Shown here: piece after piece, positions 10,188 through 20,391 of the stretch
Layout: every line of letters begins with the position of its first letter
Position numbering within the stretch: position 1 is the stretch's first letter
Assembly: GCA_903831455.1 (NCBI GenBank)
Contig: CAIKXV010000197.1
Location: 1 to 64,000, forward strand
DNA from: an uncultured Pseudomonadota bacterium
GTDB lineage: Bacteria > Pseudomonadota > Gammaproteobacteria > Burkholderiales > CAIKXV01
Length of the DNA: 64,000 nucleotides
Direction: 5' to 3'
Notes under the pieces: model-generated
Told to the model about the DNA's origin: nothing
Databases searched by the model: none
What the model saw: the letters and a program-made list of their open reading frames with translations, nothing else
Made by a program: the position numbers and the translations under genes

Positions 10188-11234
10188 TCAGTCGATGACC
10201 AGCGCCACCCGCCCGACCAGCTGGTTGTCGCGGATCAACTGGTGCACGTGCTCGGCCTGCTCGAGCGGGAAGGTGCGATCGACGATCGCGCGTACCCGCC
10301 GCTGGCGCAGCAGTTCGAGCGTCTGCGCGATCTCGGTGGCGGTCACGTAACGCGAACCGCGTACCTCGATGCCCTTGCGCACGACCACCGTCGCATCCAG
10401 CGTGAACTTCGAGGCATCGCCGAACACCGCCGGGGGCCGCACGCCGACGATCACCAGCCGCCCCGCCGGCGCGAGCGCGGTGACCGACGCCTCCAGCGTC
10501 TCGCGCGCGCCGACCACGTCGATCACCGACTCGACGCCGCGCCCACCGGTGAGCGCCAGCACCTGTCTGGCGATGTCGCCGCGGCCACCGTCGATCAGGT
10601 CGTCCGCACCGGCGGCCTGCGCGCCCGCGAGCTTGGTCTCGCCGATCTCCACGGCAATCACCCGCGCGCCGGCGGCCTTGGCCACCTGGACCACGTGGAT
10701 GCCGACGCCTCCACCCGCGCCGAACACCAGCACGTTGTCACCGGGCTGGATCTGCGCCTCCTTCGTGCACGCGTGGAACGGCGTGGCGATCGCATCGGCG
10801 GCCACCGCGGCGTCCACGTCGCTGACCTCGTCGGGGATCGGCACGAAGTTGCGGGCCGGCAGCACCATGTATTCCGCGTAACCGCCATCGCAGGCCATGC
10901 CCACGTATCCGCCGAAGGCGGTGCACAGGGTCTCGCGGCCGCCCCGGCAGTAGCGGCACTGGCCACAAGTCAGATAGAAGTGGTTGGTGACGCGCTGCCC
11001 GATGGTGAAGCCACGCACCTCGGAGCCCACCTCCACCACCTCGCCCGCCACCTCGTGGCCGGGGATGCGCGGCCAGGCGGTCACCTGCCCGGGGTTGGCG
11101 ATCATGTGGACCACGGTGAGCCCGACGCCCACCGCCTTCACGCGGATCTTCACGTCGTTGGGCCCGACCGTGGGCTCGGCCACGTTCTCGAGTACCAGGG
11201 GCTTGCCCAGCCCGTGCAGCACCATTGCCTTCAT
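10188..11234 (-). CDS. Zinc-binding MDR family alcohol dehydrogenase
   Basis: GHEVAGEVVEVGSEV, CGQCRYCRGGRETLC structural zinc site, GAGGGVGIHVVQVAKAAGA. Confidence 0.93.
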   Translation of the reverse strand: MKAMVLHGLGKPLVLENVAEPTVGPNDVKIRVKAVGVGLTVVHMIANPGQVTAWPRIPGHEVAGEVVEVGSEVRGFTIGQRVTNHFYLTCGQCRYCRGGRETLCTAFGGYVGMACDGGYAEYMVLPARNFVPIPDEVSDVDAAVAADAIATPFHACTKEAQIQPGDNVLVFGAGGGVGIHVVQVAKAAGARVIAVEIGETKLAGAQAAGADDLIDGGRGDIARQVLALTGGRGVESVIDVVGARETLEASVTALAPAGRLVIVGVRPPAVFGDASKFTLDATVVVRKGIEVRGSRYVTATEIAQTLELLRQRRVRAIVDRTFPLEQAEHVHQLIRDNQLVGRVALVID

Positions 11235-11386
11235 TGCGTCGCCTCGCGGGTTCTGTCGTGGACGGCCGCGATTATCGGTCCTGCGCCCGATTCATGCGCG
11301 CACGGCCGACCGGCCATCGGACCCTCGGGCCCGGTCCGGCCGATCACCCGCCCCTGGCCTCACCGGCGCGCGGCCGGCGACGCGGT

Positions 11387-12238
11387 TCAGACGTCGGCCT
11401 GGCTCTTCTTGTCGGCCGAACTGTGCGAGGCGATCTGGCGCACCGGCGCATTGCCGGCGATGTCCTTGCCGGTGGCCACCCAGGTGCAGACCGAAGCCCC
11501 TGGCGCCCAGACGGTCTTGTATTCGCCGGGCGCGAAGAACTCGGCGAACACCATGTCCTCGCCCTTCTTGCCGTCGCTGATGAAGTAGTGCCGCTCGCGA
11601 TCGGCGAACCAGACCACGTCGCCGGCCTGCACGCGGAACGGCTCCTCGTTCGCGTGCGCGGTCCCGCTGCCGCTGATCAGGTACATGAAATGCTCGGCGC
11701 CCTCGTGGTGGTGGTTCGCCGCTTCGGTACCAGGCGGATAGATGATCATCTCGCCCTTGACCGCGGTCGTTCCGAACAGCTTCGGCGTGACGAGGTAGAT
11801 GCGTCGGCGCGCGTCGTGCTGGGAGTCCAGCACCGGTTCGCGCCGCCAGTCGATGATGCGCACGCCCAGCCCCGCGTCGCACAGCCCCGGGTCCATCTGG
11901 CTCGCCGAGGGCACCTCGGCGTAGAGGACATGCGCCTTGCCCGCGGCCGCGAGCGTGCCGCGGAAGCCCGGGGGCAGGAACACGACGTTCGAGTCGGTGA
12001 GGGCGTCGGAGCGCCCGTCGGCCGCGCGATCGAGGCGGAGCTCGCCGTCGAGCACCTGCAGCCACGCGACCCCGCCGCTGCCCACTTCCACCGGCGCCAC
12101 CGAATGCGCGGCAAACGACAGCCGGTCGAGCCGGATGCGCGAGTTCGGCACGCGCGCCTCGGTGAGCAGGCGCTGGCGGCCCACCCCCACCCCGATCGGC
12201 TCGGCGGTCACGGTGGATTCGTTGAAGGTGATCGCCAT
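11387..12238 (-). CDS. Cupin domain-containing protein
   Basis: YPPGTEAANHHHEGAEHFMYLISGSGTAHANEEPFRVQAGDVVWF cupin motif; start refined to ATG at 12238. Confidence 0.85.
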   Translation of the reverse strand: MAITFNESTVTAEPIGVGVGRQRLLTEARVPNSRIRLDRLSFAAHSVAPVEVGSGGVAWLQVLDGELRLDRAADGRSDALTDSNVVFLPPGFRGTLAAAGKAHVLYAEVPSASQMDPGLCDAGLGVRIIDWRREPVLDSQHDARRRIYLVTPKLFGTTAVKGEMIIYPPGTEAANHHHEGAEHFMYLISGSGTAHANEEPFRVQAGDVVWFADRERHYFISDGKKGEDMVFAEFFAPGEYKTVWAPGASVCTWVATGKDIAGNAPVRQIASHSSADKKSQADV

Positions 12239-12503
12239 GACGCTCTCCTCTGGACGATGGCCTTGCGGTCTGCCGGCCACAGCGGCCGGTACCGACGGGC
12301 GGCTCAAGTGTCCAGCACTCTAGACGCGCCTCGCGTCAGGCGCAACCCCACCTGTCGGCCCTGGCAGATTCGCCCTAGAATGCGGCGTCGTTTCCGCCCC
12401 CTGTCCCCCGCGTCGCACGGGCAGGGCGGGCACGCCGCCCGACCGGGACCGCTGCGGCCTGCCGGAAGGCGGGCACGCCAGACCCTCCAGGAGATCCTTC
12501 CGC

Positions 12504-13523
12504 ATGAACGCCACGACTCGTCCGGCCGCCACGGCCACCCCGGGTACCGTCGCCGCCGCCCTCGTCGCCGGCTTCGCCGCCACCGGCCCGCTGCTGTCCA
12601 CGACCGTCGCCGCGCAGGCGCCGAACTATCCCACCCGTCCGGTTCGCCTCGTGGTCCCCTTTCCGCCAGGCAGCGCGAGCGACTTCCTCGCCCGCCAGCT
12701 CGGCCAGCTGATGACCGAGCGCTACCGCACCCAGGTCATCGCCGACAACCGGCCAGGGGCCGGTGGCCTGATCGGCAGCCAGATCATCATCGGCTCGGTA
12801 CCGGACGGACACACGCTGGGGCTGGTCGGTGCGCCGCATTTCGTCTCCGCGCTGATGCAGGAGAAGCTGCCCTACCGTCCGATCGAGGACGTGGCCATGC
12901 TCACGCAGGTCGCGACCATCCCCAACCTGGTGTCCGTCGCGCCCAACCTTCCGGCGAAGAACATCCAGGAACTCGTCGCCTACGCAAAGGCGCGTCCGGG
13001 CCAGCTCAACTACGGCTCGCTGGGCGTGGGCTCGTTCGCGCACACCGCGGGCGAGATCTTCCGCAGCGCCGCCGGCATCAACGTCGTGCACGTGCCGTTC
13101 AAGTCGATTGCCGACGTGAACACCGAACTGCAGGCCGGACGCATCCACTTCGTGATCTTCACTGCGCCGTCGAGCCAGTCGCTGATCGGCGAGGGGCGCG
13201 CCCGCGCGCTCGCCGTGACCACCGCGAAGCGCAACCCGGCCTTCCCCGACCTGCCGACCCTGGCCGAAGCCGGGCTGCCGGCGGCCACCAACGACGCCTG
13301 GTTCGGCATCATCGGGCCGGCCGCACTGCCCCGGCCGCTCGCATCGCGCATCTACGCCGACCTCAACGACGTCCTGAAGTCGCAGGAGACGCGCACGCGC
13401 TTCGCGCGGCAGGGAGCAGACCCCACGCCGGAATCCACCCAGGCGAGCTTCCTCGCGATGATGAAATCGGAGTACGCCCGCTACCAGCAACTGATCCGCG
13501 ACATCGGGGCGCGCGCAAACTGA
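12504..13523 (+). CDS. Bug/TctC family substrate-binding protein
   Basis: YPTRPVRLVVPFPPGSASDFLARQLGQLM, ADNRPGAGGLIGSQIIIGSVPDGHTL. Confidence 0.95.
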   Translation: MNATTRPAATATPGTVAAALVAGFAATGPLLSTTVAAQAPNYPTRPVRLVVPFPPGSASDFLARQLGQLMTERYRTQVIADNRPGAGGLIGSQIIIGSVPDGHTLGLVGAPHFVSALMQEKLPYRPIEDVAMLTQVATIPNLVSVAPNLPAKNIQELVAYAKARPGQLNYGSLGVGSFAHTAGEIFRSAAGINVVHVPFKSIADVNTELQAGRIHFVIFTAPSSQSLIGEGRARALAVTTAKRNPAFPDLPTLAEAGLPAATNDAWFGIIGPAALPRPLASRIYADLNDVLKSQETRTRFARQGADPTPESTQASFLAMMKSEYARYQQLIRDIGARAN

Positions 13524-13679
13524 CCCGGCGAGGGCGGGCCACCCGGCCCGCCTTCGTTTCGATACCGGACGCGGCCGCCGGTGACGGGGCCCACCGGGAC
13601 GGCCGCGCGCGGTCGGCCGACCGGGCCGGTGCGGGTGACCGGTGCGGTCCACGCGCCGAGGCGCGCGGACCGCCGGGGT

Positions 13680-15131
13680 TCAGACGCCGCCGAACAGCAG
13701 GTACTTGATCTCCATGAACTCGTCCAGGCCGTACTTCGAGCCCTCGCGGCCCAGGCCGGACTGCTTCACGCCGCCGAAGGGCGCGATCTCGTTGGAGATG
13801 ATGCCGGCGTTGATGCCGACCATGCCCGACTCCAGCGCCTCGCCGACCCGGAAACAGCGGCCCACGTCGCGGCTGTAGAAGTACGCGGCCAGCCCGAACT
13901 CGGTGGCGTTGGCGAGGCGGATCGCCTCCTCCTCGGTCCGGAACTTGAACAGCGGCGCGACCGGGCCGAAGGTCTCCTCGGTGGTGACCTTCATGTCGGT
14001 GGTGACATCGGTGAGGATGGTCGGCTCGTAGAACGTGCCGCCCAGCGCGTGGCGTCGGCCACCGGTGAGCAGCTTCGCGCCCTTGGCCAGCGCATCGGCG
14101 ACATGCTCCTCGACCTTCTCGAGGCCCGCCTGGTCGATCAGCGGCCCCTGGGTGACATCACCGAGTCCGTTGCCGACCTTGAGCTTCTCCACCTTCTCGC
14201 GCAGCTTCTGCGCGAAGGCGTCGTAGACGCCCTCCTGCACCAGGATGCGGTTCGCGCACACGCAGGTCTGGCCGGTGTTGCGGTACTTCGACGCGAGCGC
14301 GCCCTCGGCCGCCGCATCGAGATCCGCATCATCGAACACGATGAAGGGTGCGTTGCCGCCGAGTTCGAGCGAGAGCTTCTTGATCGTCGGGGCGCACTGC
14401 TCCATCAGCACGCGGCCGATCTCGGTCGAGCCCGTGAACGTGAGCTTGCGAACCGTCGGGTTCGCGCACATCTCGCCGCCGATGGCGCCGGCCGAGCCGG
14501 TGATCACGCTGAACACGCCCTTCGGGATGCCGGCGCGCTCGGCGAGCACGGCGAGCGCCAGCGCCGAGAACGGCGTCTGGCTGGCGGGCTTGAGCACCAT
14601 GGGGCAACCTGCCGCGAAGGCCGGACCCGCCTTGCGGGTGATCATCGCGTTGGGGAAGTTCCACGGGGTGATCGCCGCGCACACGCCGATCGGCTGCTTG
14701 ATGGTGACGATGCGCTTGTCCGCCTGGTGCTGGGGGATGGTGTCGCCGTAGGCGCGCTTGGCCTCCTCGGCGAACCACTCGATGAACGAGGCGCCATAGA
14801 TCACCTCGGTGCGCGACTCGGCCAGCGGCTTGCCCTGCTCGGAGGTCATCAGCACCGCGAGGTCGTCGATGTTCTCGATCATCAGGTCGAACCAGCGACG
14901 CAGGATCGCCGAGCGCTCCTTGGCGAGCTTCGAGCGCCAGGCCGGCCACGCCGCGTCGGCGGCGGCGATCGCCTCGCGCGTCTCCTCGGCACCCATCTTC
15001 GGCACGGTACCGATCACGGACCCGTCGGCCGGGTTGCGAACGGTGAGGGTTTCACCGGAGCGGGCATCGACCCATTCTCCGTTCAGGTAGCACTGCTGGC
15101 GCAGCAGCGAGGGGTCCTTGAGCTTGAGCAT
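13680..15131 (-). CDS. gabD: NAD(P)-dependent succinate-semialdehyde dehydrogenase (ALDH superfamily)
   Basis: TPWNFPNAMITRKAGPAFAAGC, LELGGNAPFIVFDDADLD, NTGQTCVCANR; ATG at 15131. Confidence 0.9.
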   Translation of the reverse strand: MLKLKDPSLLRQQCYLNGEWVDARSGETLTVRNPADGSVIGTVPKMGAEETREAIAAADAAWPAWRSKLAKERSAILRRWFDLMIENIDDLAVLMTSEQGKPLAESRTEVIYGASFIEWFAEEAKRAYGDTIPQHQADKRIVTIKQPIGVCAAITPWNFPNAMITRKAGPAFAAGCPMVLKPASQTPFSALALAVLAERAGIPKGVFSVITGSAGAIGGEMCANPTVRKLTFTGSTEIGRVLMEQCAPTIKKLSLELGGNAPFIVFDDADLDAAAEGALASKYRNTGQTCVCANRILVQEGVYDAFAQKLREKVEKLKVGNGLGDVTQGPLIDQAGLEKVEEHVADALAKGAKLLTGGRRHALGGTFYEPTILTDVTTDMKVTTEETFGPVAPLFKFRTEEEAIRLANATEFGLAAYFYSRDVGRCFRVGEALESGMVGINAGIISNEIAPFGGVKQSGLGREGSKYGLDEFMEIKYLLFGGV

Positions 15132-15456
15132 GATGCGATCCTCGAGGGGTGGCAGGCACCACGGATGAGCGCGGCACCGGGAAAACCGGCGGTCGACGCC
15201 GTTCGATCCGCAGGAACGGTCGAGCGGCGCCGAGGGAAGCGGAATGCGCGGGACGGCAGGATGGGTCCGTGCCGGGCGCGGACCCCGATCCGAGGCCGGC
15301 ACGGCGGATCACGCGCGACCGGTGGATTGTACGCCGTGCCCGCACCGGGCGATGCGCCCCCGCAGCCGGTGGGGTGCGGGGGCGCCATCGCGCGGGGGCC
15401 GGAGCGCAGGGATGCCGCGCCCCCCGGCCCCGGAACCCGCCCCGTCGCGCCCTCGG

Positions 15457-16236
15457 TCAGTACGTGCCCGGGTAGGCGCCGCCATCCATCAGGAAGTTCT
15501 GGCCGGTGACGAACCCCATCTGCGCGCTGCACAGGAACGCGCAGGCATCTCCGAACTCCGCCGGATCGCCCAGCCGCCCCGACGGATTGTCGCGCTGGCG
15601 GGCTTCGCGCGCCTGCTCGAGCGAGACGCCCTTCGCCCGCGCCATGTGCTCGAGGTTGCTGCGCATGCGGTCGGTCTCGAACGGCCCGGGCAGCAGGTTG
15701 TTGATGGTCACGTTGTGGCGCACCGTCTTCCGGGCAAGACCGGCGACGAATCCGTGCAGGCCTGCCCGCGCCCCGTTGGACAGCCCCAGGATCTCGATCG
15801 GGGCCTTCACCGAACTCGAGGTGATGTTCACGATCCGGCCGAAGTTGCGCTTCATCATCCCGTCGACCGTGGCGCGGATCATCTCGATCGGCGTGAACAT
15901 GTTGGCTTCGACCGCCGCCATCCAGTGCTCGCGTCGCCAGTCGCGAAAGTCGCCGGGCGGCGGGCCACCCGCGTTGTTGACCAGGATATCCGGGTCGGGG
16001 CAGGCCGCCAGCACGGCCGCACGCCCCTCGTCGGTGGTGATGTCCGAGGCGACCACCCGCACCGACACGCCGGTCGCGGAGCGGATCTCCTCGGCCGTGG
16101 CCTCCAGCGGGCCGGGCGTGCGGGCGGTGATCACGAGTTCCACGCCCTCGCGGGCGAGCGACATCGCGCAGGCGCGCCCCAGGCCCTTGCTGGCAGCGCA
16201 GACGATGGCCTTGCGGCCGGCGATTCCGAGATCCAT
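15457..16236 (-). CDS. SDR family oxidoreductase
   Basis: GRKAIVCAASKGLGRACAMSLAREG, NNAGGPPPGDF, VTGQNFLMDGGAYPGTY. Confidence 0.92.
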   Translation of the reverse strand: MDLGIAGRKAIVCAASKGLGRACAMSLAREGVELVITARTPGPLEATAEEIRSATGVSVRVVASDITTDEGRAAVLAACPDPDILVNNAGGPPPGDFRDWRREHWMAAVEANMFTPIEMIRATVDGMMKRNFGRIVNITSSSVKAPIEILGLSNGARAGLHGFVAGLARKTVRHNVTINNLLPGPFETDRMRSNLEHMARAKGVSLEQAREARQRDNPSGRLGDPAEFGDACAFLCSAQMGFVTGQNFLMDGGAYPGTY

Positions 16237-16465
16237 CGAGACAGTTCCTCCGGTTCGCGCGCCGGGCGGCTGCGCCACCCTCGCTCAGCGGGCTAGTCTA
16301 CCCTCCCCCGGACCCTGCACCGTTGCCCCTGCCCGAGCGGAAGGGCCGTGGTCGCGGCGGACGCGCGTGTCGCCCGAGCCCGCGCTGCAGGGCCTTGCCA
16401 GCGTGGGGCGCCGCGGCCGGACCCGCGACGCTCGCTATACTGGCCCCCTGCCCGACGAGGTTCCC

Positions 16466-17410
16466 ATGCGCGTCCGCCCCCTGCCCGCCCCTCCCCAGTC
16501 TCCCGCACGGCCGTGTGCCGGTCGACGCACGCCGGTTGCGTCCCGACTGGCCGCCCTCGCGGCCGCCGCGCTGCTCGCCGGCGGTTGCGCCAGCGTCGAC
16601 GATCCCCGCGATCCGCTCGAGCCGATCAACCGCGCCGTCTTCGAGTTCAACGAAACCGTCGACCGGAACGTGCTCAAGCCGGTCGCGCAGGCCTACGCGG
16701 ACACGGTTCCGCAAACCGCCCGTACCGGCGTGTCGAACTTCTTCGGCAACCTCTACGACTTCTGGAACGCGGTCAACAACCTGCTGCAGGGCAAGGTGTC
16801 CACCGCGCTGTCGGACGTGGGCCGGATCGCGCTCAACACCACGGTCGGCCTGCTGGGCGTGGTGGACGTCGCCTCGCGAGTCGGCCTGGAGAAGAGCAAC
16901 GAGGACATCGGCCAGACGCTCGGCTGGTGGGGGCTCGGACCGGGTCCCTACATCGTGATCCCGTTCCTCGGACCGAGCAGCCTGCGCGACGGCGTGGGCG
17001 TGGTTACCGAGATCGTCTACGACCCGCTCACCCGCTGGACCGACGACGAGGCCGGCTGGCGCTGGTCGCTGTGGGGCCTTCGCATCGTGTCCTTCCGCGC
17101 ATCGTTGCTGGGCACCGAACGCATCCTCGATGTCGCGGCCACCGATCGCTACGCCTTCGTGCGCGACGCCTATTTCCAGCGCCGGCGCAACCTGATCTGG
17201 GACGGCCGGCCGCCTCGCGATCCGGACGAATCGCGCAGGCAGGTGCCCTCGCGCAGCGTGGTCAGCCTGGAGTCGCCATGGATCCGCCTCCCGGCCCATG
17301 AGCGCGCAGTCGTGCCGGCCGATCCGACCCTCGAAGCCCCGTCGGCGACGATCGACCGCTCGCCCGACATCGCGGACCCCGACGCCGGCCGGATCGCGCA
17401 GCGCTCCTGA
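16466..17410 (+). CDS. mlaA: MlaA/VacJ family outer-membrane lipoprotein
   Basis: Lipobox LLAGGCAS, DPLEPINRAVFEFNETVDRNVLKPVAQAY, GPGPYIVIPFLGPSSLRDGVG. Confidence 0.93.
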   Translation: MRVRPLPAPPQSPARPCAGRRTPVASRLAALAAAALLAGGCASVDDPRDPLEPINRAVFEFNETVDRNVLKPVAQAYADTVPQTARTGVSNFFGNLYDFWNAVNNLLQGKVSTALSDVGRIALNTTVGLLGVVDVASRVGLEKSNEDIGQTLGWWGLGPGPYIVIPFLGPSSLRDGVGVVTEIVYDPLTRWTDDEAGWRWSLWGLRIVSFRASLLGTERILDVAATDRYAFVRDAYFQRRRNLIWDGRPPRDPDESRRQVPSRSVVSLESPWIRLPAHERAVVPADPTLEAPSATIDRSPDIADPDAGRIAQRS

Positions 17411-17437
17411 TTCGGCCCTGCCGGCCGGGGCACCATG

Positions 17438-17466
17438 AAAAACGGCCGGGGATGACCCCCGGCCGT
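17438..17466 (-). terminator. Intrinsic terminator for htpX (minus strand)
   Basis: 10-bp perfect stem ACGGCCGGGG/CCCCGGCCGT at 17442-17466; the minus strand reads into TTTTT after the stem. Confidence 0.8.
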
Positions 17467-17495
17467 GCCGGTGCTACCCGTGCGGCCGATGCGGC

Positions 17496-18371
17496 TCAGG
17501 CCGCCCGGCGCAGCGCCTCGATGCGCTGCTCCAGCGGCGGGTGCGACAGGAACAGTTGCTTGAGCCCGCCACCCACCCCGCCCGAGATGCCCATGGCCGC
17601 CATCTGGGTCGGCAACTGGCTGGGCTCGTGGGCGCGCTGCAGCGCCTGCAGGGCCGCGATCATCTTGTTGCGCGAGGCCAGCGAGGCGGCGCCGGCGTCG
17701 GCGCGGAACTCGCGCTGGCGGCTGAACCACATCACGATGATGCTCGCGAGGATGCCCAGCACCATCTCGGCCACGAACACGGTGATGTAGTACCCCATGC
17801 CCTGCCCCGACTCGCTCTTGAAGACCACGCGGTCGATGAACTGGCCGATGATGCGGGCGAAGAAGAACACGAAGGTGTTGACCACGCCCTGGATCAGCGT
17901 GAGCGTGACCATGTCCCCGTTGGCGATGTGGCTCACCTCGTGCGCGAGCACGGCCTCGACCTCATCCTCGCTCATCTGGTAGAGCAGCCCGGTGCTGACC
18001 GCCACCAGCGAGCTGTTCCGGCTCATGCCCGTGGCGAAGGCGTTGATCTCCGGGGAGTCGTAGATCGCCACCTCGGGCATGCCGATGCCGGCGCGCTCGG
18101 CCTGGCGACGGACGGTGTCGACCAGCCAGAGCTCGCGCGAGCTGCTCGGCGAGTCGATCACCACCGCGCCGGTCATCCGCTTGGCCGACCACTTGGACAT
18201 CGCCAGCGAGATGAACGCACCGCCGAAGCCCATGATCGCGCAGAAGAACAGCAATCCGCCCATGCTGCCGCGCATGTCGATGCCCAGCGCATTGGCGATG
18301 ATGTTCGCCGTGACGCTGAGGACCAGCATCACCGCGAGGTTGGTCAGCAGGAAAAGGACGATCCGTTTCAT
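17496..18371 (-). CDS. htpX: Membrane zinc metalloprotease HtpX (M48)
   Basis: [19 protein letters not shown] (HEXXH), N-terminal TM helices, [16 protein letters not shown]-terminus. Confidence 0.95.
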   Translation of the reverse strand: MKRIVLFLLTNLAVMLVLSVTANIIANALGIDMRGSMGGLLFFCAIMGFGGAFISLAMSKWSAKRMTGAVVIDSPSSSRELWLVDTVRRQAERAGIGMPEVAIYDSPEINAFATGMSRNSSLVAVSTGLLYQMSEDEVEAVLAHEVSHIANGDMVTLTLIQGVVNTFVFFFARIIGQFIDRVVFKSESGQGMGYYITVFVAEMVLGILASIIVMWFSRQREFRADAGAASLASRNKMIAALQALQRAHEPSQLPTQMAAMGISGGVGGGLKQLFLSHPPLEQRIEALRRAA

Positions 18372-18592
18372 GGACAGCTCTCCGTCGGAAACCGTCGCCG
18401 GGGGCGGCGGGGTGCGGCGGCGCGACCGCGGGTCAGGCGCCGATTGCAGACGTTAGATCGGGATGCCGGCCCGGAGTTCAAGGGCGGGACGGCGGAACTG
18501 GATTAGGCCTGGATTATCCATCGGGTACCCGCGCCGCGATCGCACGGGCCGTGCTGCCGGTTGCGGGTTCGCGCTCGCGCGGGAGGCGAGCT

Positions 18593-19819
18593 TCAGGCGC
18601 CGGACGCGCGCGCCCCCGGCGCCGGGGATGTCGTGTCGCGGACTTTTCGGACCCCGTCGAGCACCGTCATCGCCGAGCCGACCAGCGAGGACATGTCGGC
18701 GAGGTTCGCCGGCACGATCAGGGTATTGCCCTCGCGCGCGAGGTTCCCGAAGGCCTGCACGTAGAGTTCCGCCACCTTCAGGTTCGCGGCGTCCATGCCG
18801 TTGGCCGTGCCGATCGCCTCGGCCACCGCGCGGGTGGCCTGGGCGGTGGCATCGGCGACGGCCACGATCGCCTGCGCCTCGCCCTGCGCCTTGTTGATCT
18901 GCGCCGCCCGCTCGCCCTCGGAGCGCAGGATCGCCGCCTGCTTCGCGCCCTCGGCGAGGTTGATCTCCTCCTGCTTCTGGCCTTCGGACTTGGCGATCAG
19001 CGCACGCTTCTCGCGCTCGGCGGTGATCTGCGCCTGCATCGCGCGCAGGATGGTCTCGGGCGGCGTGAGGTTCTTGATCTCGTAGCGCAGCACCTTCACG
19101 CCCCAGGTGCGGCCGGCCTCGTCCAGCACCGAGACGATCTGGCGATTGATCTCGTCGCGGGATTCGAACGTGCGATCGAGCTCCATCTTGCCGATCTCCG
19201 ATCGCAGCGTGGTCTGGGCCAGCTGGGTGATCGCGGTGATGTAGTCCGACGAGCCGTAGGAGGCGAGCCGCGGGTCGGTGACCTGGTAGTAGATGATCCC
19301 GTCGACCGACAGCTGGGTGTTGTCCCGGGTGATGCATACCTGCTCGGGTACGTCGAGCGGCACCTCTTTCAGCGAGTGCCGGTACTGCACCCGATCGACG
19401 AAGGGCACGATCACCCTCAGGCCGGGCTCGAGGATCGCGTGGAACCGGCCGAGGCGCTCGATCACCCACGCCTGCTGCTGCGGCACGACCCGCACCGACT
19501 CGACCACGACCACGATGGCGAACGCGATGAAGAAGAACCACGGCGCATAGGCCTTCAGTTCCTGGATGGACGCCAGGATCAGCGACACGACCGTGATCGC
19601 GATGAGCTTGGGCAACAAGGCGGCACCTCCGGTGCGGGGAGTGACGGGGGGAGTGGAAACGGTGGGCAACGCCTGCTTCGCGAGCCACCTGGCGACGGCG
19701 TCGGTGGGGCGGCCGCCGGGGCGGGACAACGACGGGAAGTCCTTCGACCGACGGTCGTCGTCGTCATCGTCATCGCCCCAGCGCGGGCGGTTGCGGTCGG
19801 GGCCGGGCACGAGGGACAC
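18593..19819 (-). CDS. SPFH-domain stomatin/QmcA-like (paraslipin) membrane protein
   Basis: VPQQQAWVIERLGRFHAILEPGLRVIVPFVDRVQYRHSLKEVPLDVPEQVCITRDN; acidic N-terminal extension. Confidence 0.92.
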   Translation of the reverse strand: MSLVPGPDRNRPRWGDDDDDDDRRSKDFPSLSRPGGRPTDAVARWLAKQALPTVSTPPVTPRTGGAALLPKLIAITVVSLILASIQELKAYAPWFFFIAFAIVVVVESVRVVPQQQAWVIERLGRFHAILEPGLRVIVPFVDRVQYRHSLKEVPLDVPEQVCITRDNTQLSVDGIIYYQVTDPRLASYGSSDYITAITQLAQTTLRSEIGKMELDRTFESRDEINRQIVSVLDEAGRTWGVKVLRYEIKNLTPPETILRAMQAQITAEREKRALIAKSEGQKQEEINLAEGAKQAAILRSEGERAAQINKAQGEAQAIVAVADATAQATRAVAEAIGTANGMDAANLKVAELYVQAFGNLAREGNTLIVPANLADMSSLVGSAMTVLDGVRKVRDTTSPAPGARASGA

Positions 19820-19822
19820 GGT

Positions 19823-20251
19823 TCAGCCTGCGCGCGCCGAGGCCACCTCGAGCTCGCTGCCCGAGACGTTGTGGATGTAGAACACGGCCCCCGGCTCGCC
19901 GGTGGGTTCGCCCCGGACCGTGGCATCCCAGAGCGCATTGCGGTAGCGCACCCGGGCGCGCCCCGACCCGCGGTCGACCCAGGACTCGAGGACGACCGCC
20001 TGCCCCACGTCGAGCACGTTGGAGGAGACCGGCTCGACGTCGCGGGCGCGAAGCTTCCAGACGACGACCACGCCGGCCAGCGCCACCCCGCCGCCGACCG
20101 CGGCCTGTACCCAGAACGGCGCCCCCAGCCACGCCGAGAGCGCGCCGGCGAACGCGGCACTACCCAGCACCAGCAGGTAGAACGTGCCGGTGGTGAGTTC
20201 GATGATCAGCAGCAGGAATCCGAGCAGGATCCAGATCAGGTAGGCGCTCAT
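19823..20251 (-). CDS. NfeD-family membrane protein
   Basis: N-terminal hydrophobic helices plus C-terminal OB-like GQAVVLESWVDRGSGRARVRYRNALWDA; 3 nt upstream of the SPFH gene. Confidence 0.85.
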   Translation of the reverse strand: MSAYLIWILLGFLLLIIELTTGTFYLLVLGSAAFAGALSAWLGAPFWVQAAVGGGVALAGVVVVWKLRARDVEPVSSNVLDVGQAVVLESWVDRGSGRARVRYRNALWDATVRGEPTGEPGAVFYIHNVSGSELEVASARAG

Positions 20252-20391
20252 CGGCAGGTTTCGCAGGTGTGCATGGGGGGGATCGCTCGCGCCCTCGATC
20301 CGTCGCGAATGTCAGGCCGCATCATACCGAATGCCGCATGACAACAGATCAGACGGGGGGCCGGTCAGGCCAGCCGGCCGATGGTGCGCGC

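Noticed and set aside
16436-16441. TATACT as a sigma-70 -10 box upstream of mlaA
   Set aside because: Good -10 hexamer but no -35 at acceptable spacing (nearest TTGCCA is 35 nt away); not enough to call a promoter.
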